A stretch of DNA of 64,000 nt from Intestinimonas massiliensis (ex Afouda et al. 2020) (lineage in GTDB: Bacteria; Bacillota; Clostridia; Oscillospirales; Oscillospiraceae): the NCBI RefSeq assembly GCF_001244995.1, contig NZ_LN869529.1, positions 193,454 through 257,453 on the forward strand. The letters are read 5' to 3'. Every line of letters starts with the position of its first letter. Within the stretch, counting starts at the first letter, position 1. Both the position numbers and the translations under genes were made by a program. Positions 19,506-28,289 of the stretch are shown here, one piece after another. The notes beneath the pieces are model-generated. The model saw only the letters and a list, made by a program, of their open reading frames with translations, was not told the DNA's origin and searched no databases.

Positions 19506-21653
19506 TCAGCAGCGGCGCCGGTGGCCGAACAGGCGGTCCAGAAGCCCGCGTCTGGCGGCGGGGACGGGGGAAGCCGCCAGCGCCGGCGGCTCCTGCCGGA
19601 CGGCCTCCTCCATCAGGGCGGCCTGGGCGTCCAGCGGGGGCTGGCCCTCATCGGGGACGGGGTGATAGTGGCCCTGCTCGTCCAGGAAGCGGGCCTTTTC
19701 GGTGTCCCGGCACAGGATGTCCACATAGTGTGCGATCTGACGGCGGATGCCTTCGTCCAGGATGGGACAGGCGATCTCCACCCGCCGCTCGGTGTTGCGG
19801 GTCATCAGGTCGGCCGAGCCGATGTAGACCCGCTGGTCCTGTCCCGCGCCGAAGGCAAAGATGCGGGCGTGCTCCAGATAGCGGCCCACGATGGAAAAGA
19901 CCCGGATGCGGTCGGTGAGCCCGGGCACCCCCGGCCGCAGGCAGCAGATGCCGCGCACGTTCATTCGGATGTCCACCCCGGCCTGGCTGGCCTCGGCCAG
20001 CTTGTCGATCAGCTCCCGGTCGGTGACCGAGTTGCACTTGAGGAAAATGCGGGCGGCCCGGCCGCTCCTGGCCTTGGCGGTTTCTCCGTCGATCAGGGAG
20101 ATGAGCCGATCCTTCAGGCCGTTGGGGGCCACCAGCAGGTGGCGGTATTCCCCCTCCAGGTTGGCGGTGGACATATTTTGAAAGAAGGCGGCGGCGTCCG
20201 CCCCGATGGCCGGATTGGCCGTCATCAGGCTCAGGTCGGTATAGAGCTTGGCGGTCTTTTCGTTGTAGTTGCCGGTGCCTACCTGGGTGATGTGCTGGAT
20301 GTGGCCCCGCTCCCTGCGCGTGATGAGACAGATTTTGGAGTGGACCTTGACCCCCTCGAAGCCGTATTGAACGGTGCAGCCCGCCTCCTCCAGCCGCTCG
20401 GCCCAGGCGATGTTGTTCTGCTCGTCGAACCGAGCCCGCAGCTCCATCAGCACCGTCACGTCCTTGCCGTTCTCGGCGGCCGCCGCCAGGTATTCGATGA
20501 GCTTGGCCTTGGAGGCCAGGCGGTAGATGGTGATCTTGACAGACAGCACCGCCGGGTCGTGGGCGGCCTCCTTCACCAGCTGAAGGAAGGGGTCCATGGA
20601 GTGGTAGGGGTAGTAGAGCAGGGCGTCCCGCCGCAGGATCTGGGGGATGAGCTTTTCGCCCCGGTTGAGGCCCATGGGGAAGCGAGGGGCGAAGGGGGCG
20701 AAGCGCAGGGCGGCGGCGCTCTCCGGGGGCAGCTTATCCTCCAAGGCGTAGACATAGCCCATGTCGATGGGGGCCTTGGTGCGGAACACCTGCTCCCGGG
20801 CCAGGTTCAGCCGCTGGCACAGGAAGGAGAGCAGCGCCTCGTCGGCAGCTCCCTGGATCTCCAGCCGGACCGGGGCCAGCCGGGCGCGCTTTTTGAGCAC
20901 CTTACGCATGTGCTGGCGGAAGTCGCCGCTGACGTCGTAGTCCTCATCCTCCGGGGAGATATCGGCGTTGCGGGTGACCGAGATCACCGCCTTGCTCACC
21001 ACCTGGTACTGATCAAAAATCTCTCCGGCGTACTCCTGGACAATCTGCTCGATGAGCAGGTAGCGCAGCCCCCGCTCGCTGAGCTGGAGGAAGGGGGGCA
21101 GGCTCTTGGGGATGGGCACGATGCCGAAATACTGCCCCTCCCCCCGGCGCAGGGTCATGGCCACGTTGAGGGACTTGCTGGGCAGGTGGGGGAAGGGGTG
21201 GTGGGCGTCCACCACCTGGGGGGAGAGGACGGGGGCGATGTAATCCCGAAAGTACCGCTCCACCTGCTTTTTCTCCTTGGCGTCCAGCTCAGAGATGGTC
21301 AGGCCGCAGATATTGCAGGCCCGCAGGCGGGTCTCCAACTGGCTGACCACCTTGTCCCGCTGCTTGTAGAGCGGGCCAACGGCGGCGAGGATGGCGGCGA
21401 GCTGTTGGGCGGGGGTCAGGCCGCTCTTGGTGTCCACATGGGCCTTTTTCACCAGGGTCATGTCGTAGATGGAGCCCACCCGGATCATAAAGAACTCGTC
21501 CAGGTTGCTGGTGAAGATGGCGGCGAACTTGAGCCGCTCGAACAGGGGGACGGACTCGTCCCGGGCCTCGTCCAGCACCCGCTCGTTGAAGCGCAGCCAG
21601 GACAGCTCCCGCTCCTGGGTGTAGCGGGTGTCGATGATCGGAAGCTCAGACAT
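19506..21653 (-). CDS. ppk: Polyphosphate kinase 1
   Basis: Reversibly polymerises the gamma-phosphate of ATP into polyphosphate. The 715-residue protein has the PPK1 order: N domain, head domain, and two C-terminal phospholipase-D-like domains. The autophosphorylated His is in KVHSKICL, and a second conserved block is QVGTGNYNEKTAKLYTD. YIGSADLMTRN marks the C2 domain. The ATG at 21653 has GGGAGG 8 bases upstream and is preferred to the GTG at 21662, which lies inside the ribosome site. It begins 5 bases after the ppx stop, so synthesis and breakdown enzymes are co-expressed. Confidence 0.96.
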   Translation of the reverse strand: MSELPIIDTRYTQERELSWLRFNERVLDEARDESVPLFERLKFAAIFTSNLDEFFMIRVGSIYDMTLVKKAHVDTKSGLTPAQQLAAILAAVGPLYKQRDKVVSQLETRLRACNICGLTISELDAKEKKQVERYFRDYIAPVLSPQVVDAHHPFPHLPSKSLNVAMTLRRGEGQYFGIVPIPKSLPPFLQLSERGLRYLLIEQIVQEYAGEIFDQYQVVSKAVISVTRNADISPEDEDYDVSGDFRQHMRKVLKKRARLAPVRLEIQGAADEALLSFLCQRLNLAREQVFRTKAPIDMGYVYALEDKLPPESAAALRFAPFAPRFPMGLNRGEKLIPQILRRDALLYYPYHSMDPFLQLVKEAAHDPAVLSVKITIYRLASKAKLIEYLAAAAENGKDVTVLMELRARFDEQNNIAWAERLEEAGCTVQYGFEGVKVHSKICLITRRERGHIQHITQVGTGNYNEKTAKLYTDLSLMTANPAIGADAAAFFQNMSTANLEGEYRHLLVAPNGLKDRLISLIDGETAKARSGRAARIFLKCNSVTDRELIDKLAEASQAGVDIRMNVRGICCLRPGVPGLTDRIRVFSIVGRYLEHARIFAFGAGQDQRVYIGSADLMTRNTERRVEIACPILDEGIRRQIAHYVDILCRDTEKARFLDEQGHYHPVPDEGQPPLDAQAALMEEAVRQEPPALAASPVPAARRGLLDRLFGHRRRC

Positions 21654-21658
21654 GGCCC

Positions 21659-22555
21659 TCACCTCCCGAGGACCCGGTCCATGAGATAGCCTTCCCGCAC
21701 GCCGGTGGAGGAGGCGGAGACCGTCTCCACGCCGTAGGCCTTGACCACCGCATTGAGAAGCAGCAGGCCGGGCAGGAGGGTGTGGACCCGGTCGGGCGCG
21801 GCGTGAAGGATCTGCCGCAGGGTGTCCTTGCCGCCTTTCTTGAGCAGCTTATAGAGGGCGCGGATCTCGTCGGCGGTGAGGATACGGCTCTCCGGGTCCT
21901 TGCCGAACACGTCCACCGCCAGCTTGGACACCGCCCGGATGGTGCCGCCCACGCCGCACAGGTGCCGGCACGTCAGCCCTCCTGTCCGGACCCGGTCGAG
22001 CTCGGCGCTCACGCAGGCACGGATGGCCCGTCGCTCCTCCGGGGTGGGGAAGAGGCCGTCCACGAACCGGGTATAGAGGGACAGGGAGCCCATGGGCAGG
22101 GAGCAGGCCGAGGTGATAGACATGTCCCGGTAGGACACCAGCTCCACCGAGCCGCCGCCGATGTCGGCCAGCAGGCCGGTGGGCACGCCGCCGGGGAGCA
22201 CTGCGCCCTTAAAGGAGAGGGCGGCCTCGGTCTCGCCGTCCAGCACCTCCACGGTGACGCCGGTCACGTCCCGGATGGCCTCCACCGCCTCGCCGGTGTT
22301 GGAGATGTTCCGCAGCGAGGCGGTGGCGAACACGTGCATCTCCGAGACGGAGAAGTTGCTCAGCAGGGCCCGGTAGCTGGACAGCACCCGGCAGGCCACC
22401 AGAATGCCGCCGTCGGACAGCGCCCCGTCTTGGACGTAGCCCGCCAGGCCGGCCATGGTCTTTTTGTTCAGGAGCAGCCGGAAGTGCTCCCCCTCGTACT
22501 GATAGATGGACAGGCGGATGGTGTTGGAGCCCAGGTCCACAATGCCGCACATCAT
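21659..22555 (-). CDS. ppx: Exopolyphosphatase / pppGpp phosphatase family protein
   Basis: A 298-residue Ppx/GppA protein that removes terminal phosphates from polyphosphate or pppGpp. The ASKHA nucleotide-binding signatures are IVDLGSNTIRLSIY at the N-terminus and LLADIGGGSVELV near residue 135. It is the short two-domain form without the HD-like C-terminal domains of E. coli Ppx. The open frame runs to 22825, but homology begins at MMCGIVDLG, so the start is the ATG pair at 22555/22552. It overlaps the stop of the small gene upstream and is followed directly by ppk. Confidence 0.9.
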   Translation of the reverse strand: MMCGIVDLGSNTIRLSIYQYEGEHFRLLLNKKTMAGLAGYVQDGALSDGGILVACRVLSSYRALLSNFSVSEMHVFATASLRNISNTGEAVEAIRDVTGVTVEVLDGETEAALSFKGAVLPGGVPTGLLADIGGGSVELVSYRDMSITSACSLPMGSLSLYTRFVDGLFPTPEERRAIRACVSAELDRVRTGGLTCRHLCGVGGTIRAVSKLAVDVFGKDPESRILTADEIRALYKLLKKGGKDTLRQILHAAPDRVHTLLPGLLLLNAVVKAYGVETVSASSTGVREGYLMDRVLGR

Positions 22556-22839
22556 GATGAATTCCCGCTTTCTGTGGTGATATTGTTGTCCCATTCTACA
22601 CGCTTTTCCTCCTCCGTGCAACGTGAATCGGACGAATTTACAGAATCTTGACGCTGGCATTGCTGGCTGGAGAGGTTGGCCCGCTGGGTGGCCACCATGG
22701 CCAGGTTGTCGCCCAGGATGGTGAAGAAGGCGGCCAGGGTCAGCAGCTCGGCCTCGGTGCTGGTCTGGGCGATCTGGATGGCGATGGCCGCTCCGGCCAG
22801 CACCATGGCCTCTCCGTTCACGCACTCCAACGGCGTCAT
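22552..22839 (-). CDS. Small conserved protein upstream of ppx-ppk (DUF6774-like)
   Basis: A 95-residue protein with a hydrophobic N-terminal half (VLAGAAIAIQIAQTSTEAE, LTLAAFFTILGDNLAMVA) and a polar tail rich in Ser, Glu and Asn. The core pattern of an Ala/Ile helix, a short turn and LGD-LA--A resembles the small DUF6774 proteins of this bacterial group, which have no known function; I assign this with reservation. GGGGG-TGA lies 8 bases before the ATG. Its stop overlaps the ppx start, implying coupling with polyphosphate metabolism. It is shorter and more polar than a true transmembrane protein. Confidence 0.55.
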   Translation of the reverse strand: MTPLECVNGEAMVLAGAAIAIQIAQTSTEAELLTLAAFFTILGDNLAMVATQRANLSSQQCQRQDSVNSSDSRCTEEEKRVEWDNNITTESGNSS

Positions 22840-22941
22840 AAAATCACCCCCTGCCCCTCCAGTCTATGTAGACGGACGGAAAACGGTGTGATAAACTAGG
22901 GAAGAAACCACACATTTTAACGGATATGGAGCGGATCAGAG

Positions 22942-24066
22942 ATGGAATACCGGAACATTGAAACGTTGGGGGCGGCGCCCTCCCTGCTGGGCTACGGCTG
23001 CATGCGCTTCCCCACTCTGGACGATGAGTCCATCGATGAGCCCCAGGCCCGGCCCCTGTTGGACCGGGCCATCGAGGGCGGGGTCAACTACTTCGACACC
23101 GCTTACTTCTACCACAAGGGGGCCAGCGAGAACTTTATGAGCCGGGCGCTGGCCCAATACCCCCGGGGGAGCTACTACCTGACCTCCAAGCTGCCCACGG
23201 TGCTGGTCCACGATCTGGACGAGGCCAGGCGGATCTTCGACGAGCAGTGGGAGCGGCTGGACCGGACGTATCTGGACTTCTATCTGCTCCACAACCTGAA
23301 CGGGGAGCGGTGGCGGCTGCTGCGGGACCAGGGGGTGGTGGACTGGTGCCTGGACCTCCAGCGGCAGGGGCTGTTCCGCCGGTTCGGCTTTTCCTTCCAC
23401 GGCAGCTACGACGAGTTCGAAGAGATCCTGACCGCCCGGGAGTGGGATCTGTGCCAGCTCCAGCTTAACTACATGGACACCAACGAGCAGGCGGGGCTGC
23501 GGGGCTATGCCCTCACGGAGAAGCGGGGCGTGCCGCTGGTCATCATGGAGCCGGTGAAGGGCGGGGCTCTGGCCAACCCGCCGGCGGAGGCCATGGAGCT
23601 GTTCCAGCGGGCCCGGCCGGGGGCCTCGGCGGCCTCCTGGGCCCTGCGCTGGGCGGCCAGCCTGCCCAATGTGATGACGGTGCTCTCCGGCATGTCCACC
23701 CTGGAGCAGGTGGAGGACAACCTGGCTACCTTCAACGCCTTCCGGCCCCTGGACGAGGGGGAGCGGGCGGTGGTGGAGCAGGCGGCGGCCGTCTACCGCC
23801 GGAGGGTCCGCAACGGCTGCACCGGCTGCCGGTACTGCATGCCCTGCCCGGCGGGGGTGGATATCCCGCGGAATTTTACGCTGTGGAACGAGTACGGCAT
23901 CTATGGCAGCGAAAAGCAAACCGCGTCCCGCTGGAGGGATCTGGAGGAGGAGCGCAAGGGGAAAAACTGCCTCTCCTGCGGCCGGTGCGAGGCGGCCTGC
24001 CCCCAGCATCTGTCCATCCGGGAGGACCTGAAACGGCTCCAGACCGAGCTGGACGGCCTGCTTTGA
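22942..24066 (+). CDS. Aldo/keto reductase with C-terminal 2[4Fe-4S] ferredoxin domain
   Basis: A 374-residue cytosolic oxidoreductase. The N-terminal aldo/keto reductase barrel has GYGCMRFP, the catalytic Asp/Tyr region in YFDTAYFYHKG (near residue 50) and a KLP stretch carrying the conserved Lys. The C-terminal 85 residues bear CTGCRYCMPCP and CLSCGRCEAACP, which would bind two Fe-S clusters. Such Fe-S aldo/keto reductases are frequent in anaerobes; the substrate is unknown. It starts divergently from the ppx unit and is followed by a strong hairpin. Confidence 0.9.
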   Translation: MEYRNIETLGAAPSLLGYGCMRFPTLDDESIDEPQARPLLDRAIEGGVNYFDTAYFYHKGASENFMSRALAQYPRGSYYLTSKLPTVLVHDLDEARRIFDEQWERLDRTYLDFYLLHNLNGERWRLLRDQGVVDWCLDLQRQGLFRRFGFSFHGSYDEFEEILTAREWDLCQLQLNYMDTNEQAGLRGYALTEKRGVPLVIMEPVKGGALANPPAEAMELFQRARPGASAASWALRWAASLPNVMTVLSGMSTLEQVEDNLATFNAFRPLDEGERAVVEQAAAVYRRRVRNGCTGCRYCMPCPAGVDIPRNFTLWNEYGIYGSEKQTASRWRDLEEERKGKNCLSCGRCEAACPQHLSIREDLKRLQTELDGLL

Positions 24067-24082
24067 GTGCGTGAGACAGACA

Positions 24083-24112
24083 GCGCCCCCGGCCATTCCC
24101 GGCCGGGGGCGC
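24083..24112. terminator. Terminator after aldo/keto reductase gene
   Basis: A 12-bp perfect GC-rich stem (24083-24094 / 24101-24112) lies between two converging genes. Neither side has a long T run. Confidence 0.65.
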
Positions 24113-24118
24113 TGCGGG

Positions 24119-24331
24119 TCAGGGGGCCAGGTCCTGGGGCGAGGCGCCCTGTCCCAGCCGGCTGACAAAGGCCTGCATCTCCGACTTGGAGGTGATGCGG
24201 TGCGTCTGGTCGATGACGTCCCGCTGCTGATCGGGAGAGAGATGGGCAAAGCGCTCCATGGCGGGGACGTCCTGGGCCAGGGCCATGCCCAGGCCCATCG
24301 GCAGGTCAGCGAGGGGATTCAGGGAGTTCAT
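24119..24331 (-). CDS. Conserved small protein of unknown function
   Basis: A 70-residue protein without cysteine clusters or membrane segments. The pattern LPMGLGMALAQD--AMERFAHLS, then two amphipathic helices ending with KSEMQAFVSRL, recurs in many short clostridial proteins annotated only as hypothetical. AAAGGAG lies 8 bases before the ATG at 24331; an upstream in-frame ATG (24376) has no site. I infer a small all-helical cytosolic protein. Confidence 0.7.
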   Translation of the reverse strand: MNSLNPLADLPMGLGMALAQDVPAMERFAHLSPDQQRDVIDQTHRITSKSEMQAFVSRLGQGASPQDLAP

Positions 24332-24383
24332 GAGCAAGCTCTCCTTTCCAAATCGGATGAGATCAGTTTGCCCCAACCGGCCT

Positions 24384-24418
24384 AAAAGCGCAGTGGAAAT
24401 TCATTCCACTGCGCTTTT
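24384..24418. terminator. Terminator after lipoprotein gene
   Basis: A perfect 15-bp stem (24384-24398 / 24404-24418) begins with AAAA and ends with TTTT. It serves the minus-strand gene ending at 24429. Confidence 0.85.
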
Positions 24419-24428
24419 CCGGATGCAA

Positions 24429-25367
24429 TCAATCGTAAGGTACGGCCTGGAGGTTGGCTAGGCCGAAGGCGGCGCCGGTGTAGACCACATCGGCCTGGAT
24501 CTGGGCGATGTATTGGCTGTTTCCGGGGCTGGCGTTGGGGATATAGGCCGCGCCGAAGACCGCGCCCAGGGCGTCGCCCTCTGTCAGGAAGGAGACGACA
24601 GCGCCAAAGCCGCAGGGGCCGGTATAGGTCTGCTCCTCGGGGACGGCATAGGACACGGAGCCGCCCTCCGCCTGAACGGTGAGGGTGCGGGAGGGCTCAT
24701 CATACAGGTATTCCACCGACTGGTCCAAAATGGCCCGGTAGTCGTCGGGGGCAAAGTAGTTGTCGGTCCACACGCCGCTGTCGCCGAACTCGATGATGTG
24801 CAGCTCCTCCACGGACACTCCGGTACCCGAGCCCACCGATAGGATGAGGGCCAGCTCCAGGTCCATGTCGGCGTCAAAGTCGCCGTAGGCCATACGGGGA
24901 AGGATGACCCCGGGCGTGAGCCAGTTGAGATCGAAGTGCTCCCACTTTTCCCCCACCCGCAGGATGAGGGTATTGGCTTTGGCGGGGTTCAGGCCGTAGA
25001 GCCAGGTGTCGGCCTCGGGGAGCTGGGCCACCAGGTAGAGGGGCTCGGTCCCCTGGGCCACGGCGGCGCCGTCGGACAGCGCGGTAGGGAAGTCGGCCAG
25101 GGTCAGGGTGCCCAGGTCCCCATCCCAGCCCCCGGAGGTATCGGTGGGCGCAAGGGTGGGCGTCGGCTCTGCAGGCACCGAGGGTGTGGGTATGGGCGTA
25201 ACCTCGGGCGCAGGGCTGTCGGGGACGGCGGGGGTGGTGCTGACCAGCGGCTGGCTGGAGACGGGGCCGGGCGAACCGCCCTCCGGGCTGGGGGACCCGG
25301 TCTCCGTATTTCCGGTGCAGCCGGACAGGACAAAAAGCGCAGCACACAGCAGCGCAAACTTTTTCAT
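24429..25367 (-). CDS. Lipoprotein with Pro/Thr linker, paralogue A
   Basis: A 312-residue secreted lipoprotein: signal peptide with lipobox LSGC (Cys16), a Pro/Thr/Ser-rich linker (residues 20-85) and a globular domain. The domain contains an acidic DFDADMDLELAL loop resembling FG-GAP/calcium-binding turns. Layout and many positions (FPTAL, LYGL, ADVVYTGAAFGLANL at the end) parallel the lipoprotein at 26924-27727, so the two are paralogues. The function is unknown. The gene has its own promoter and terminator. Confidence 0.7.
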   Translation of the reverse strand: MKKFALLCAALFVLSGCTGNTETGSPSPEGGSPGPVSSQPLVSTTPAVPDSPAPEVTPIPTPSVPAEPTPTLAPTDTSGGWDGDLGTLTLADFPTALSDGAAVAQGTEPLYLVAQLPEADTWLYGLNPAKANTLILRVGEKWEHFDLNWLTPGVILPRMAYGDFDADMDLELALILSVGSGTGVSVEELHIIEFGDSGVWTDNYFAPDDYRAILDQSVEYLYDEPSRTLTVQAEGGSVSYAVPEEQTYTGPCGFGAVVSFLTEGDALGAVFGAAYIPNASPGNSQYIAQIQADVVYTGAAFGLANLQAVPYD

Positions 25368-25419
25368 GGGAGGGTCCTCCCTTCAAATCGGAGACGGATG
25401 TTTGTTTGGGTGATACCCG

Positions 25420-25448
25420 ATTATACCCGTTTTAGAGGCAGAAGACAA
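25420..25448 (-). promoter_or_regulatory. Promoter of lipoprotein A
   Basis: Minus-strand -35 TTGTCT (25448-25443) and -10 TATAAT (25425-25420), 17-bp spacer. Confidence 0.7.
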
Positions 25449-25502
25449 CTACAAACAGGTGAAAAAGGATGAAGAAAAAACGGATTTACATCCTGTTCAC
25501 AG

Positions 25503-26843
25503 TTACGAGAGACGGGATAGCTTCTGCCGGCAGATCTGCCGGTAGAGCAGCAGGGCCAGCCCGCAGGAGAGCAGCTCGGACAGGAGGAAGCACAGCCACA
25601 TGCGCTCCGGGGCCAGCAGCCCCAGGGCCAGAGCGGCGGGGAGGACCAGGAGGATCTGCCGGGCGAGGGAGACTGCCAGGCTGCGCAGGGACTCTCCCAC
25701 CGCCTGAAGCACGGCGCACAGCACGATGGAGACGCCTGCGAAGGGGAAGGACAGGGCGATCATCCGCAGGGCGGGTACGCCGGCGGCCAGCACCTCCGGC
25801 TCGGCGTTGAAAAGCGCCAGAAAGAACCCGGGCAGGCACAGCAGGAGCAGGGTCCCCGCAGCCATAATGACCACGGCGATGCACAGGGCGAAGCGGGTCA
25901 GGCCGGTGATGCGCGCCCGGTGCCTGGCCCCGTAGTTGTAGCCCACCACTGGGATCATGCCGTTGTTCAGGCCGTGGACCGGCATGAAGATGAAGGACTG
26001 GATCTTGAAGTAGGCCCCCAGGATAAAGACGGCGGAGGAGGAGAACAGGGCCATGATCTTGTTGAGCCCCAGGGTCATGAAGGTGGCCAGGGACTGCATG
26101 ACGATGGCGGGCAGGCCGATGCGGTAGAGCTCGGCGATCACCTCTTTCTGGGGCCGGAAGCCCTTGGGGGAGAGGGCGACCGTCCGGCACCGGGCCACCA
26201 GGACGAAGCCCACGGTCATGCCGGTGAGTTGGCCCATGACGGTGGCGGCGGCGGCACCCGCCACGCCCAGGGCGGGGAAGGGGCCCGGGCCAAAGATGAG
26301 CAGGGGGTCGAAGATCAGGTTGACTACCGCCCCCACCCCCTGGATGACCATGGGGCCTACCGGGTCGCCGCTGGCCAGGAGGATACGCTCGGTGACAAAC
26401 TGCATGGTCATGCCGATGGAGCAGCCGGTGACGAGGGAGAGATAGCGTGCCCCGTAGCCGGCCACAGCGGCGCTGTCGGTAAAAAAGCCAAAAAAGGGGC
26501 GGGTCAGGAACAGCCCGAAAAACAGGAAGAACAGCCAGGACAGCAGATAGACAAACACGCCGTTCATGGCCACGGCGTTGGCGCCCTCCGGGTCCTGCTG
26601 CCCCAGGCGGCGGGAGAGCAGGGCGTTGACCCCCACGCCGGTGCCCACACAGACGGCCACCATGAACATCTGCACGGGATAGGACAGGGAGAGGGCCTCG
26701 AAGGCCTCCCGGTTGAGCCGGGAGACGAACATGGAGTCCACCATGTTATACAGGGCCTGGATGAGCATGGAGAGCATCATGGGCCAGGCCATGTGGAGGA
26801 GCAGAGGCCGCACCGGCATCACGCCCATTTTATTTTCTTCCAT
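25503..26843 (-). CDS. MATE family efflux transporter
   Basis: A 446-residue, 12-helix cation-coupled multidrug/toxin extrusion protein. The N-terminus (LLLHMAWPMMLSMLIQALYNMVDSMFVSR) is the MATE signature, and the repeat in the second half begins near FRPQKEVIAELYRIGLPAIV. The true start is the ATG at 26843, preceded by GGAGGAGG; the frame reaches back to 26873 without a ribosome site. It lies between the two paralogous lipoprotein genes, separated from the upstream one by a terminator. The substrate is unknown. Confidence 0.9.
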   Translation of the reverse strand: MEENKMGVMPVRPLLLHMAWPMMLSMLIQALYNMVDSMFVSRLNREAFEALSLSYPVQMFMVAVCVGTGVGVNALLSRRLGQQDPEGANAVAMNGVFVYLLSWLFFLFFGLFLTRPFFGFFTDSAAVAGYGARYLSLVTGCSIGMTMQFVTERILLASGDPVGPMVIQGVGAVVNLIFDPLLIFGPGPFPALGVAGAAAATVMGQLTGMTVGFVLVARCRTVALSPKGFRPQKEVIAELYRIGLPAIVMQSLATFMTLGLNKIMALFSSSAVFILGAYFKIQSFIFMPVHGLNNGMIPVVGYNYGARHRARITGLTRFALCIAVVIMAAGTLLLLCLPGFFLALFNAEPEVLAAGVPALRMIALSFPFAGVSIVLCAVLQAVGESLRSLAVSLARQILLVLPAALALGLLAPERMWLCFLLSELLSCGLALLLYRQICRQKLSRLS

Positions 26844-26868
26844 GGCGCACCTCCTCCGTTGGATAAAA

Positions 26869-26895
26869 GGCAAGGGCGGCCGCGCCGCCCTTGCC
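26869..26895 (-). terminator. Terminator of the activase-dehydratase-GNAT-lipoprotein unit
   Basis: A perfect 12-bp stem (26869-26880 / 26884-26895) with a 3-nt loop is followed on the minus strand by TTTTATC. Confidence 0.85.
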
Positions 26896-26923
26896 GGGGT
26901 TGGAGTGGGAGAAAGGGACGGGC

Positions 26924-27727
26924 TCAGACTCCCATAGTGGGCTCCACCCGGAGATTGCGCAGAGTGAAGGAGCCGCCCGCGTAGTCGATGTCGGCCAGGA
27001 CGTTGGCAAAGTGGGAGAGCTGGTCCACCCGGGCCCCCAGGACCACGGTAAATACGCCGTCCTGGCAGCGAAAGAAGCCGCTGTCCAAAACCAGCCGCCC
27101 GGCGCCGGAGCCCTGAGGCAGTTGGTATACGGCGCTGGTCCGGCCGTAGGACAGGGTGACGGAGCCGTTTTCCCTCCGGACTTCCACCTGACTCAGCACC
27201 CGGTCGGCGCAGGCGTCTTTGGTGACGGCGCAGTCGGACCAGCGCTGACCGTCCCAGGCATAGATGTGCAGGTCATAGACCAGGTGGTCCTCGTCGGCGT
27301 CGCGGAGGTAGCGGACGGCCAGCTCCTCCGCCCCGTCGCCGTCCAGGTCCATCCACCACAACTCGGGCAGGACGGCCTGGGGCTGGGCCCGGTAGACCTG
27401 CTCAAAGGCGGCCAGGGTCTCCCCGCGGCGCAGCAGGACCACGTCCTCCCCGGCCACGCCGTAAAGGGAGATGTCCGGGTCTTTGAGATGACCCAGCATG
27501 AAACACTGCTCCCCGGTCCCCGACAGGTCCTCCGCCGCGGCCAGGGCGGTGGGCAGGTCACCCGCGGTCAGACGCTCCCACCAGGGGGCGTCCGGATCGG
27601 AGGTGGGCTCCGGTGTGAATGAGGCCGTGGGGGCCGGCGGGGAGGAGGGGGAGGCGGCGGTTTCGCCCCCGCTCTTGCAGGCGGTCAGCAGGAGCAGCAG
27701 GGTCAGGACCCAAACCAGCCGTTTCAT
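26924..27727 (-). CDS. Lipoprotein, paralogue B
   Basis: A 267-residue secreted lipoprotein with lipobox LTAC (Cys17), a short Ser/Pro linker and a globular domain. An MDLDGDGAEELAV loop (near residue 135) resembles FG-GAP/EF-hand-like calcium turns. It shares order and motifs with the lipoprotein at 24429-25367. Here it is the last gene of an operon, 4 bases after the GNAT acetyltransferase. The function is unknown. Confidence 0.7.
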   Translation of the reverse strand: MKRLVWVLTLLLLLTACKSGGETAASPSSPPAPTASFTPEPTSDPDAPWWERLTAGDLPTALAAAEDLSGTGEQCFMLGHLKDPDISLYGVAGEDVVLLRRGETLAAFEQVYRAQPQAVLPELWWMDLDGDGAEELAVRYLRDADEDHLVYDLHIYAWDGQRWSDCAVTKDACADRVLSQVEVRRENGSVTLSYGRTSAVYQLPQGSGAGRLVLDSGFFRCQDGVFTVVLGARVDQLSHFANVLADIDYAGGSFTLRNLRVEPTMGV

Positions 27728-27731
27728 ACCA

Positions 27732-28289
27732 TCACAGCTCCTTTACATAGCGCAGATCCACGCAAACGGCGTCCGGAGGAAAGGGAATGTCGGTGTGGGT
27801 GCCGTCCCAGGCGAAGCCATGGGCGGCATAGAACCGGCGGGCCTTGGCGTTTTCCCGCAGCACGAGGACGAAGGCGTTTTGATGCCCGGCTGTCCGCAGC
27901 CGAGCCAGGGCCTCTTCAAAGAGCCTTCCGCCGTAGCCCTTGCCCCGCTCCGCCGGGTGGGTGTAAAAGGAGATGATCTCTCCCCAGCCCTCATAGCCCC
28001 GGGAATCAAAGGTGCACGCCGAACCGGCGTTGTAGTTTTCCACCCGGGCGGGACCATAGTTGACGCAGGACACCGGCTCCCCGTCCCGATAGAGCAGCAG
28101 GCCGCGGCACCGGCCGGTCTGGTAATCCTCCCGGAAGTATGGGACCCAGCGGTCGTCGGTGATCTCCCGGTCCATGTAGTCGTCGGGCACATAGCCCCGA
28201 TACGTATCCCGCCAGCCGAGGGCGTGAATGAGGCTCATGGCCCGGAAGTGCTCGTCGGAGCAGGCGTCCACAAAAGCAAGCGCGCTCAT
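27732..28289 (-). CDS. GNAT family N-acetyltransferase
   Basis: A 185-residue GCN5-related acetyltransferase. The acetyl-CoA pyrophosphate loop is RGKGYGG (motif A, near residue 118), followed by the motif B region ARRFYAAHGF near 152. The acceptor substrate is unknown. The start overlaps the dehydratase stop by 4 bases (ATGA), so it is translationally coupled to that gene. Confidence 0.88.
   Translation of the reverse strand: MSALAFVDACSDEHFRAMSLIHALGWRDTYRGYVPDDYMDREITDDRWVPYFREDYQTGRCRGLLLYRDGEPVSCVNYGPARVENYNAGSACTFDSRGYEGWGEIISFYTHPAERGKGYGGRLFEEALARLRTAGHQNAFVLVLRENAKARRFYAAHGFAWDGTHTDIPFPPDAVCVDLRYVKEL

Noticed and set aside
19479-21689. 736-codon plus-strand frame over ppk
   Set aside because: Antisense of a clear polyphosphate kinase gene.
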